Virus record (IMG/VR): IMGVR_UViG_3300020183_000040
Coordinates: 21,187 to 85,186 of that record
Source: a virus
Direction: 5' to 3' (one strand)
Length of the DNA: 64,000 nt
How positions within the stretch are numbered: position 1 is the first letter of the stretch; every line of letters begins with the position of its first letter. Below the pieces are notes generated by a model. The model saw nothing but the letters and a program-made list of their open reading frames with translations. It was not told the origin of the DNA and did not search any database. The position numbers and the translations under genes were made by a program. Below, piece by piece: positions 9,568-20,600 of the stretch.

Positions 9568-12500
9568 ATGGCAAGAGTAGTTCCTGGATCTGGTGCAGTA
9601 ATCAAACCAAACTTCAATAAAGAATTTGGTGTAGTTTCTGTTGACGTTATTTCTGGTGGGAAAAACTACTCAAGTGCGGATCCTCCCAGGCTAACAATTG
9701 ATAACTGTGGTACTCCCGAACAAGAAGCTCTTCTTTGGCCTCAGATTGATTCAAAATCTGGAAAAATTTTATACGTTAGAGTTCTAGAATCTGGCAAAGG
9801 TTATGACCCACTCAGAGTTACAATCACTCCTAAGCAAGATTCCATTACAGTTGTAAATTCATTTGATCCCAATAGAATTTGGGTATCTGCAAATACGTCT
9901 GTTACTACTGGTAGATTTTCTCAATATGACAGACTAAAAGTAAAAACAAATGGACTTCCAGATCCAGCTCCATACGATAAAGATGGAGTTTTCTCGATTC
10001 CATATGATCATACTTTTATTTTTAGGGGAGGTAAAGATGTACCGAATCTAGGATTGAGAGATACTTATAATGATCAAGCACTCGGTATTATGGCAAACGG
10101 AGTTGAACTCCATACTCCAGATTTTTACGATATTGATTCAGTAAATACAATATCCAATTATAGTTATGATGTTGTAAAAACACCATCTTTACTTAGTTTA
10201 GACCAATATGGTGGCACCACTAGTCAAGACAATGCCCTGGATGGAAAATATTTTTATACAAACTCCCGATTACTTTTAGCCTATGCAGCAGCAGGCAGCA
10301 CATATCATATTGCTCCATATTACAAAAATAGTAATTATCAAGGAGATCGTGGAAGACATCCCAATGGTCACTCAAAAATTGTTGGATATTCATATGATGG
10401 GTATCCAATCTATGGTCCATATGGATATGCGGATCCTTTGGTTAGTAGCACTGTAACTAATCTTCAACCGTCGTATAGACTAAGAAACACATCAGAAACT
10501 GCAGCTATAAGACCTGCTGTAGTTACGCCATCTACTGTCACATATACAGTTACAGTTGCTCCAGGTGTTCTTTCAGCAGGGCAACCAGGTATAAATCGTT
10601 ATTACATTACTGGGGGTGGATTTACAAATGAAGAAAAACCATTTCTAAATCTTCAAAGGGGAAGTACATATATTTTCAATCAAGATGATCCGACTAATAC
10701 TACACATCCAATATTATTTTCTCCATATGGATCTAGTGTCGCTCAAGGTTGGCATACATCAGGACAAACTGCTGGAGATGTAAATGCCCTTTGGAGACAA
10801 GGTGTAAAATATTTTATTGGAAATGCACAAGTTACATATAGTACATATGTTTCAAGTTTCAATAGTGCATCTCTACGTAGAGTTGAATTCACAGTCCCTA
10901 TAGAAGCTCCGACTATTCTATATTATTTTTGCTATAACCATACAAACATGGCAGAAAAAATTGTTGTAGATGGTTATCCAAATGGAACATTTATTCAAGA
11001 CAATATTTACATCGAAGGTCTTGGTGATTTAGATGAGTTCAATGGAAGATATTGTAAAACTCCAGAATATCCAAACGGAACTTACGCATATTTTGCAACA
11101 GTTGATGCAAACCAAAATCCAATTTATCCATATTTTATTGCAACTAAATTCTATGGTGAAGAGTATCTTCCTGGATCTACTCTACCTGAGGTATCTTTAG
11201 ATACTCCAAGTGGTGCCAGTGCCATAGCAGTTATAAATCCAGACAATACAAATGGCGAAATTCAATATATTGGAATGAAATCAAACGGTGATGGATATTT
11301 TGGAGATGCTAGAGTAGATATTCTTGGTGGTGAAGGTAGTGGAGCAACTGCAAACGCAGTAACAAGAAGTGTTACTGGACTATCACTGATTTCTGAAGGA
11401 AAAAATTATCTCAGTCCTCCAAATATATTCTTCCAAGGTGGCGGCGGGCAGGGAGCAAAAGGTGTTGCCTCTATTGATCCAGCTGGAAAACTTACTAGTG
11501 TAACAATCAATAATCCTGGTCAATATTATAATACTCCACCATACATTATTGTTGATGGGGGTGGAGGAATCGGTGCTAAAGCAGAAGCAATTATTTCCCA
11601 GGGTAAACTAACTGGTGTTGTTATTACAGATCCTGGAAGTGGGTATGTATCGCCACCAAAAATTATTTTTACAAAACTAGCCACTCTCAAGAGAAAGGTA
11701 CGTAATCGTCAGGCGTATGACTCTATAAACTTCAATCTATGCGGTCTTGCAGCTCCAGTAAATGTCAGTCAGACTTCTATCTTTGTTGATAGTACAGATG
11801 CATTTCCTGGTTCTGGAACTTTGATGATTGATAATGAAATTATTAGATATAATTCTAAATCAGCAGGTAGATTTACAGGCATTAGTAGAGCAGTAAATTT
11901 CCGATTTGACCAAAGAGTAATCCTTGATGATGATCAAAATGATCCAGTAACGGGAGACTCTACATATCAATTTGTCGTTGGAGATAGAGTAGTTAGGAGA
12001 GTTGACAATGCTTCTAATAAAATTGCAATTGTTTATGACTGGAAACCAGATACTAGAGAACTGTTTGTAAAATTTCAAGTAGATGATTTGGCGTTTATTG
12101 ATGCTGGCATTCCATCATCTGAAGAAAGAACTATTACATTTGATGCGGGAATTGCAGAATCTTCTCTTGCTGCACAATTACCACACACTACGGAAGTTAG
12201 TGATGGAGATTTTATTCGACTCTTTGTAGGCGACCCAGTTTTTGGTGCAAAAGTTACACCTCAAGTAGTTCTAACCGATACTAAATACGTAGATGACAAT
12301 GACGATGGTATACCTGATCTAATCAATACTGGCACTGCATTCGCAAACCAAATTGCTCTAGATGGTGGTAAATACAATTCACTTTATGGTATTGAAGAAA
12401 CAATCGGTGGAACTAATACGACACTGTTCCAACTTGGAGATGGCATTTCTGATGCAAGCACTCCAACAAAAATTGCAACAGTTGATGTTGCTGGAGCTCT

Positions 12501-13104
12501 TGGTGATGGAATTGAACATAATGCAGATCTTACCATTACTCTAGATTCTAGATATAATAATACTCAAACCTTCTTCTCGGGTGAGTTGATTGAAGGAGAA
12601 CAATCTGGTATTACGGCAGAAGTAGTAGAGTTCAAACCCAGTACTCGTGAACTAATTCTTACTGATGTAACTGCATTTGATACTGGAAATGTAAACCTAG
12701 GAGTCAATGGTAAATATTATACATTCTCCAGAAACTCAAGTATCATTGGTATCAAAGTAGTTCAACCAGGAACAAACTATACTTTGCCGCCAATAATTAC
12801 TATTCAATCCATGCCAACTGGTGTTTCTGCCTATGCGACAGCTGTGATGAGTCCTTCTGGAGATCAAATTGCATCTGTAACAATGACTGTTGAGGGATAT
12901 GGCTATGAGCAATATGTCGATCCTGCCACAGAAATATTATATCCTACCATCACGGTGACAAATGCTCCTGGTGATACCACTGGTACTGGAGCAGTTTTAG
13001 AGGCAATTGTTGGCGGAGAATTTATTGTTGGTAATAATGGAGCACGTTGGAGAGTTGAGAAAATTGAGTATCAAACTCTTATCAGAAATGAGTTCTCTAC
13101 ATAG
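9568..13104 (+). CDS. Large virion protein: GxGY repeats, YHYH domain with nested cupredoxin-like domain
   Basis: This 1178-residue protein combines several modules. GKNY/GKGY beta-repeats (SGGKNYSSADPP) are near residues 30-90. A YHYH domain spans about 125-520 (HSKIVGYSYDGYPIYG from residue 268). A cupredoxin-like domain at about 320-470, with ligands His380, Cys455, His458 and Met461, is inserted inside the YHYH domain. The YHYH domain then resumes with the FNGRYCKTPEYPNGTYAYF segment. A series of GxGY-type repeats follows (GKNYLSPPNIFF, GQYYNTPPYIIV, GSGYVSPPKIIF, GTNYTLPPIITI). The gene lies between the other copper-motif protein and gp8, so a baseplate or fibre location is likely. The function of the copper-type site is unknown. 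Confidence 0.8.
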   Translation: MARVVPGSGAVIKPNFNKEFGVVSVDVISGGKNYSSADPPRLTIDNCGTPEQEALLWPQIDSKSGKILYVRVLESGKGYDPLRVTITPKQDSITVVNSFDPNRIWVSANTSVTTGRFSQYDRLKVKTNGLPDPAPYDKDGVFSIPYDHTFIFRGGKDVPNLGLRDTYNDQALGIMANGVELHTPDFYDIDSVNTISNYSYDVVKTPSLLSLDQYGGTTSQDNALDGKYFYTNSRLLLAYAAAGSTYHIAPYYKNSNYQGDRGRHPNGHSKIVGYSYDGYPIYGPYGYADPLVSSTVTNLQPSYRLRNTSETAAIRPAVVTPSTVTYTVTVAPGVLSAGQPGINRYYITGGGFTNEEKPFLNLQRGSTYIFNQDDPTNTTHPILFSPYGSSVAQGWHTSGQTAGDVNALWRQGVKYFIGNAQVTYSTYVSSFNSASLRRVEFTVPIEAPTILYYFCYNHTNMAEKIVVDGYPNGTFIQDNIYIEGLGDLDEFNGRYCKTPEYPNGTYAYFATVDANQNPIYPYFIATKFYGEEYLPGSTLPEVSLDTPSGASAIAVINPDNTNGEIQYIGMKSNGDGYFGDARVDILGGEGSGATANAVTRSVTGLSLISEGKNYLSPPNIFFQGGGGQGAKGVASIDPAGKLTSVTINNPGQYYNTPPYIIVDGGGGIGAKAEAIISQGKLTGVVITDPGSGYVSPPKIIFTKLATLKRKVRNRQAYDSINFNLCGLAAPVNVSQTSIFVDSTDAFPGSGTLMIDNEIIRYNSKSAGRFTGISRAVNFRFDQRVILDDDQNDPVTGDSTYQFVVGDRVVRRVDNASNKIAIVYDWKPDTRELFVKFQVDDLAFIDAGIPSSEERTITFDAGIAESSLAAQLPHTTEVSDGDFIRLFVGDPVFGAKVTPQVVLTDTKYVDDNDDGIPDLINTGTAFANQIALDGGKYNSLYGIEETIGGTNTTLFQLGDGISDASTPTKIATVDVAGALGDGIEHNADLTITLDSRYNNTQTFFSGELIEGEQSGITAEVVEFKPSTRELILTDVTAFDTGNVNLGVNGKYYTFSRNSSIIGIKVVQPGTNYTLPPIITIQSMPTGVSAYATAVMSPSGDQIASVTMTVEGYGYEQYVDPATEILYPTITVTNAPGDTTGTGAVLEAIVGGEFIVGNNGARWRVEKIEYQTLIRNEFST

Positions 13105-13107
13105 TAC

Positions 13108-13115
13108 TATAAATA
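13108..13115 (+). promoter_or_regulatory. Late promoter, TATAAATA
   Basis: Exact late box 24 bases before the ATG of gene 8, just after the stop of the preceding virion gene. Confidence 0.7.
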
Positions 13116-13139
13116 GATAACGAGGAAAAAGTTTTACAC

Positions 13140-14672
13140 ATGGCAGCTCTACTTACTGATCAATTTAGGATCTTCTCTGCAAAAAAGTTTATCAAATCTC
13201 TTGAGGGACCATCAAGCACCCAATCGGATGCAGCTGCAGGTGCTAGTAGGGATCGTCTATATGTTTTTATCGGTAGACCCCAACAATGGGATAATGAAAA
13301 CTCCCCACCACAAGCTATCGATTCCTTTGATCAGTTTTCGGATTCTTACGATGATATGATTTCATTGAAAAGAGTTCTAGCATCTGATACCATTCAAGTA
13401 GTTAGAAGAATTGACTGGACTCCACCAGAGCAAACTACGGGTGGTTTGGGATTTACGTATGACATGTATAGACATGATTATTCGCCAACAAATACTGCAT
13501 CTTCTGGAGCAACTAAACTATATGATGCTGATTTTTACGTGGTAAATACAAACTACCAAGTTTATAAGTGTATTTACAACGGAACTTCTCCTTCAGATCC
13601 AAATGGAAAACCATCGACTATCGAACCAACTGGTACTTCTACTTCTATTATCACCACTGCTGATGGTTATCGTTGGAAGTATATGTATACCATCCCAGTG
13701 GCACAGGTTCTGAAATTCTTCTCAAATGAATACATGCCAGTGTTCTCTAATGAATCAGTGGTTTCTAATGCAGTTTCTGGAGAAATTGATACCGTAGTAA
13801 TTACATCTTCAGGTTCTGGATATAATAATGGAACCTATGATAATATTTCAATTGCTGGAGATGGAGTTGGTGGGAGAGTTTCAATTGTTATTGACGGCGG
13901 TAAGATCATTGCTGCTACTGTAACTTCGGGTGGTACTGGGTATACATTTGCTAAAATTAGTGTCGATACAATTTCAGGTATTGGTACTGGTAGTGCGGGT
14001 CAAATTGATATTGTAACCCCTCCTCCTGGTGGGCATGGATTTGATCCAATTTTTGAACTTGGTGCATACCGAGTAATGGTAAATGCAAAACTTTCATATG
14101 ATGAAGGTGCTGGAGACTTTCCTGTAGATAACGACTATAGGAGGGTAGGTCTTTGTGTAAATCCACTTAGATATGGAACTACTGAACTGTTGGCAGATCT
14201 AACTGTATCTGCATCAAGAGCAGTTATTTTTGCCCAAACTTTCCAGGGTAATTTTCTCCCAGATGAAATTATCAGTCAAACACGTATCGTTGGTGGTGCA
14301 TCTGTTACATCCCGTGGACGAGTAATCTCGTGGAATCCAACAACCAAGGTGCTGAAGTACTATCAAAATAGAATTGACGGTATTTACCCAGAAATCATTG
14401 GATCATTGAATGAGTTTGATGGATCTAATCCAATCGTAGGTGCTACCTCAGGTTCATCTGCAGAACCAGAAATTGTATTTCCTAGCGTACCAAATACATC
14501 TTCTCGTGTTATCAATGGCACTGAATATGATCTTGGTATGAGATTCACTTCAGGTTATGCAAAACCAGAAATTTCTTTCAACACGGGAGAGATTATTTAC
14601 CTAGATAATAGAAGATCAATTAGTCGTGCAAGCGACCAAATTGAAGATATCAAAATTGTAATCGAGTTCTAA
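13140..14672 (+). CDS. gp8: Baseplate wedge subunit gp8
   Basis: The protein has 510 residues; T4 gp8 has 334. The N-terminal part (FIGRPQQWDNENSPP, later VVRRIDWTPP) and the C-terminal line (GEIIYLDNRRSISRASDQIE) align with T4 gp8 (FGRSEPW..., IPRRDW, GEMIYMENRPP...DQTEEINILF). gp8 dimers form part of the baseplate wedge with gp10, gp7, gp6, gp53 and gp25. The extra length lies mainly between about residues 205 and 300, where two GSGY/GTGY beta-repeats are inserted, and in a WNPTTKVL module near 400. These inserts resemble modules in neighbouring virion proteins. Expressed late. Confidence 0.9.
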   Translation: MAALLTDQFRIFSAKKFIKSLEGPSSTQSDAAAGASRDRLYVFIGRPQQWDNENSPPQAIDSFDQFSDSYDDMISLKRVLASDTIQVVRRIDWTPPEQTTGGLGFTYDMYRHDYSPTNTASSGATKLYDADFYVVNTNYQVYKCIYNGTSPSDPNGKPSTIEPTGTSTSIITTADGYRWKYMYTIPVAQVLKFFSNEYMPVFSNESVVSNAVSGEIDTVVITSSGSGYNNGTYDNISIAGDGVGGRVSIVIDGGKIIAATVTSGGTGYTFAKISVDTISGIGTGSAGQIDIVTPPPGGHGFDPIFELGAYRVMVNAKLSYDEGAGDFPVDNDYRRVGLCVNPLRYGTTELLADLTVSASRAVIFAQTFQGNFLPDEIISQTRIVGGASVTSRGRVISWNPTTKVLKYYQNRIDGIYPEIIGSLNEFDGSNPIVGATSGSSAEPEIVFPSVPNTSSRVINGTEYDLGMRFTSGYAKPEISFNTGEIIYLDNRRSISRASDQIEDIKIVIEF

Positions 14673-14676
14673 AGAG

Positions 14677-17600
14677 ATGCCTCAGAATACTAATCTAAAC
14701 GTCACGCCTTACTACGACGATTTTGACAAGAATAAGAACTTCTATAAAGTTCTGTTTAGACCTGGATTTCCAATTCAGGCTAGAGAACTTACGTCTGCAC
14801 AAAGTATTCTACAGCATCAGGTAGAGAATATTGGAACGCACCTATTCAAAGAAGGTGCAATGGTTATACCTGGTCAAGTTGGATATGATACAAGTATTGA
14901 TTGTGTTCTTCTTCAAGCAAGTTTTCTTGGATCAAATATAGAACTATATCGGGAACAAATAAACGGCATTATTATTACTGGTCTCAATAACGGTGTAAAA
15001 GCAAAGGTTTTGTATTCTATTTCAGCCGAGGAGTCTGAACGTGGATATGCAACTCTGTATGTAAAATATGTACAAAATGGTGGAACTCAATCGACAGTTA
15101 GAACATTTGAAAATAATGAGCAACTCTTCACAGATGTAGATATCACTTTTGGGACAACCCTGATCGAAGCTGGATCTCCATTTGCACAACTTCTTCCATC
15201 TTCTTCATTGTCTGTTGGATCTGCAGCATATATTGAAGATGGTGTATATTTCATACGAGGTCATTTTGTAGACGTAAAAAAAGAATATATTCTTCTAAAT
15301 CAATATGATAATAATCCTTCATACAGAATTGGTCTAAGTGTTACAGAATCTATTGTAACTTCAGAAGATGATGAATCTCTAAATGATAATGCTGCTGGTA
15401 GTTCAAACTACTCTGCCCCTGGAGCGCATAGATTCAAGATTTCCACTAGTCTTGTAAAGAAACTATTTGATGACGAATCAGATAAAAATTTTATTGAACT
15501 ACTTAGAATCAGTAACTCAAAAATTCAAAAATTTGTTACTAGAACCGCTTATAGCGAACTAGAAAAATCAATGGCTCTGAGGACATTTCAGACCAATGGT
15601 AACTATGTAACTAGGAATTTTGATATTACTGTAAGAGATCAACTCAACGATGATGCAAAAAGTGGTATCAATGGAGTTTACGCAGCTGGATCTACAACTA
15701 GATCTGGTTTGATAGCAAGTGACGATTACTATACTGCAGAAATAAGTCCTGGTGTTGCATATGTAAATGGTTTCCAAATTGAAACAATTACTCCTCAATT
15801 TATTGATTTTGAAAAACCAAGAGATACAAAGGCACTTCAAAATCAGATCGTTCCTTTTGCAGTTGGTAATGAACTGACTGTAAATTCTCTATATGGATTC
15901 CCAAATTTTACAGGTCCTAGCGTATCGTCTGCATATCAAGTTGTAGAATTGCGTGATACTCCAAGTTCAACTCCTGGAGTTGCAGCTGGTTCTGTTATTG
16001 GTTATGCAAGATGCCTAAGTTTAGAGCATACTGATCTTGGTCCCAATGGAACTTACGGGGGAGATGATGATATTTACAAAATGAATATCTTTGATATTCA
16101 AATGCTAACTATCATTCGTGTAAGTGCCAATACAACTATTTCACAGGGTTCTCAAATTATTGGTGGGACAACTGGAGCTAGATGTTTTATTGTTGCTTCA
16201 CAAACTAATGCTACACATCTTCAAACATATCAACTTGAGGGAAATTTTTCAGTAGGAGAAAAGATTTTTGTTGATGGTGTAGACAAAGGAACTATTACTC
16301 ATTTGCACACATTTGAGTTTTCTGATACTCGTACTTTTATTGGTAGAGATGAATCTAGCAGTATTATAGAATTCGGAGCAAATATTGTTCTTGATGATTA
16401 TCTGGCACTAGAAGGTGATACATTCACTGTGAGCACTGATAATGGTGGTCAAATTGTTGGTTTCAATACCAACTTTGCAAAAGATCTAAGACCTGGAGAT
16501 GTTCTATACTTCAATGGAACTGATTACCTCACTGTAGAAAAGGTAAATCCAACGGCATTGAATACACAAGGAATCTCAGTAATCTTTGATTACACTAACC
16601 AAATTGTAAGAACTGATGCAGGGGTTGGTACTATTGCTGCAGGAACATATACTAGTATTGTTAGAGCTCGTGCTCAACTTCTTGGTCAAGAAAATAATGA
16701 TCTGTTCAGTCCAATGCCAAAGAAATACGTAAAAAGTATTTCTGATGAATCAATGACTGTTAGAAGAACATATGATGCTCTAACAGTTCCTGCAGGATCT
16801 CTGACTGTTGATCTTGGTAGCAACGAACAATTTTCTTCAATTGAAGATGAAAATTATAATCTGACTGTCCTTGCATCATCAAATGCTTCTCATCCTGTGG
16901 GGAGTCAAATAAGACTTGTAACATCATCTGGACAAACTACTACTGTAGGATATGCAACATTTACTAGTAACGATAGAACAACTCTTACAATTGCTAATCT
17001 TACTAATATTACAGCAGTAAAACTTACAGCAACAATTTCAAAGAATGTTGTGAATAAGACTTTGAAAACACTATCTAAAATGTTTGTTTTGAAGGTCAAT
17101 AAAACAATTGATAATAAAGATACTCAGCAATTTGGATTGACATATTCAAATCTATACGGAACAAGAATTGAAGATAGTGATATTTCCTTGGGTATATCAG
17201 ATGCATTCCAACTACAAGCTGTCTACGAATCTCTAAACGATAATGACCCTGTAGTTCCATCACTAACAATTTCAGAATCTATATTCTTTGCCCCAGGAAC
17301 TTTCATCACTGGTAAAACATCTAATGCTAAAGGTAAAGTTATATCGTTTATAACATCAACTCTAGTAATCAATTACATTGCAGTTAGTGGATCTTTCATT
17401 CCTGGAGAACAAATTACGGGATTTGATTCTACTGGTGCTGCAGTCACTGGACTAGTAACTGATGATAGTAACTCTATCATTGCTGGTTCTAAAGTTGTAA
17501 CTGATGATTATTATATCGAACTAAATCAAACTGGATTTTTCTATAACACATCAAAATTAGTTCGTAAACCAGGAGTTCGACCTGCAGTTAGAAAACTCCT

Positions 17601-20600
17601 AGTAGTTTTTGATTGGCTAGCTCACTCATCAACAGGGGACTATTTTGCTGGTCAATCATATACTGGACTATCTTACTACGATATTCCATTTTTCAACCAA
17701 GCACTTTGTCTAACAGACTTCCTTGACTTTAGACCATCTGCGAAAAATCTATACTCTGGAACTGGTACAGTTGGATCGCCCGCGTCAGTTCAGTGTTCAA
17801 CTCTAGATTTCAGATCAAGACTATTTACTTCTGGTGCTACTATCACTGATGTACCAAAACTAGATAGTGACTTCCGTTGCGATTTTGATTTTTATCTACC
17901 AAGAGTAGATAAACTATTTTTATCTTCTGAAGGAGGATTCCAAATCATATCTGGAAAATCTGCAGAAGTTCCAGAAGTGCCTGAAGATATTCAAAACGCA
18001 ATGCTTCTTTCTACAATTAGAATGAGACCTTATGGATTTGATCCAGAGAAAGATGTCGTACTTACTAATGAGGATCATCGTCGTTACACAATGAGAGACA
18101 TTGGAAGTCTTGATCGTCGTTTGAGCACTGTAGAATACTACACATCGCTATCATTGCTAGAAGCAGATACTGCAAATACTAAGATTTTAGATGCATCTGG
18201 AAAAGATCGTCTCAAGAATGGTTTTATTGTTGATGACTTTGCTTCCCACGATAGATCTGATACCTCAAACTTTGATTACAGAGCATCTTTGGACTATGCT
18301 CAGGGACATTGTAGAGCTGTTCACTACACAACTAATGTTGCTCTAGAATATAATGCATCTGCATCCCAAAATATTCAACAAACTGGTCCTTTGCTGACTC
18401 TTCCATATACAGAAGAAGCAATTGTAAATCAACCATATGCATCAAGAGTTGTAAACGTAAACCCATTCAACGTTTTTACATTTATTGGTCGTATTGATCT
18501 ACTACCATCTACAGATGACTGGATTGATACTAAGAGAGAACCAGCAAAAGTTACTCAAATTGAAGGTAACTATGAAGCCACAAGAAAAGAAATGAATGTG
18601 GATCAAAATGGTTTTACTCCTATTCAGTGGAATTCTTGGCAAACTTCTTGGGTTGGTGAGAAAACAACTGCTACTAAGACTGTCTATCAACCAGATTGGG
18701 TTGCCTCAGACGTTGGAAAATCTCCTGCTCCATGGGTATGGGGTGGCAAGGGTCTACGTCGTATCAATGAAGTCGATACTATCCAAGTAACAACGAAATC
18801 TACTCGTTCTGGTACAAGAAGTAAAGTAGTACCAAAAATTGAAAACAAATCTCTGGGTGATTCTGTCATAGCGAGTACAGTTGTTCCGTGGATTCGTTCT
18901 AGAAATGTCCAACTATTTTGTTCTCGTCTAAAACCAAGAACTCGTTTCTATGCATTCTTTGATAATGTGAACTTTACAAATTACATGGTTCCAAAAATCA
19001 TTGAACTAGTAAAAGATACTGCTTTGGATTCAAGAAGCAATGCAACACCATTTGTTATTGGAGAAACTGTAGTTGGTCAAACATCTGGATGTAAGTTGGT
19101 TGTTGCTGCCCCAAATGATGGATATAACTTCAACCCATATTCAGATGCTGCAATGCCAACCTCTTATGCTGCAACTACAGATTTTCTGAATATCAATACA
19201 GAATTGATGGCAAAGACAATTTCTGGAAATGCATATGGAAATTTCCAAGTTGGAGAAGTTCTAATTGGATCTTCTGGCGCAAAGGCAGTTGTAAAAGATC
19301 GTCGTCTTGTATCAGATAGATCTGGAGAATTCAAATCTGCAATGTGGATTCCAAATCCAAATGTAGATACTAATCCAAGATGGGGAACTGGGAGAAGAAC
19401 TATTCGTTTGACAACTTCTATAACAGATAGTCGTCTTGAAGGTGCAGTATCATCCTCCGCACAAACTACTTATACTGCTACTGGAATCCTAAACACAATT
19501 CAGGAAAATATTCTTGCAGTGCGTAATGCTGAAATTGTTGTAGATACAGTAACGGAAGAAAAAGTAGAACTTTCTACTAGAGAAGAAACACGTCAAGTTG
19601 GTTGGTATGACCCACTTGCACAGTCATTTATTATTGATAAACCAGGTGGTTGTTTTGTAACTAGTTTTGATGTATTCTTCTTCTCAAAAGATAAGTCAGT
19701 TCCTATTTCATGTCAAATTCGTGCAATGGAAAATGGATATCCAACAAAGAGAATTCTACCATTCTCAGATGTAACCATTATTCCTTCTAAAGTTCAATTA
19801 TCAGAAAACGGATCTATCCCCACTCGGTTTACTTTCCAAGCTCCAGTCTATCTACTATCCTCTGTTGAATATTGTTTTGTTCTTCTATCTGACTCTAATG
19901 AGTACCAAGTTTGGGTATCTAGAATGGGAGATGATGATGTAACAAATAATAGAACAATTTCAGAACAACCATATGCAGGTGTTCTGTTCAAATCACAAAA
20001 CGCATCAACTTGGACAGCAGATCAATATGAAGATTTGAAATTCACTTGCTACTTAGCTAAATTCAATATTGGAGCGCAATCAAAAGCAGTCTTCAATAAT
20101 ACTCAACTTGCTCTTGGTAATAAGGGTATTCTAAATCTACGCAATAATCCAATCGTTACTCTGAAACCAGATCAAAATCTAGTCCTATCTTTGCCAAATG
20201 TTCCATATACTAATGGAGCAACTATCAGATATATTAGTGGTGGAAACATCTATCTTGGAACTGGAACAGTAAAATCAACATCGGAACTTGCTAGTGGAAC
20301 AGTTCTAACCCTAACTAATGTTACTGGTTCGTTTACTTCTGGAGCAAGACTGGCATCATCTAGAACAACAGCGACTATTACTGTTAGTGGAAATAGTGGT
20401 GCATTTACTGTAGGTAATGTAATCAAAAATGCTTCTTCAACTACTGCCGAAATTACTGCTTTCAGTGGGACAACTCTTACGGTAAATTATATCAGTCCAG
20501 GTGACAGCGGTGTTGTATTCCAAGCAAATGATGCAATTACAGAATTTGCTACAATTCAATCTACAACAGCACTCAATACAGCAACTATCAGTGCTGTAAC

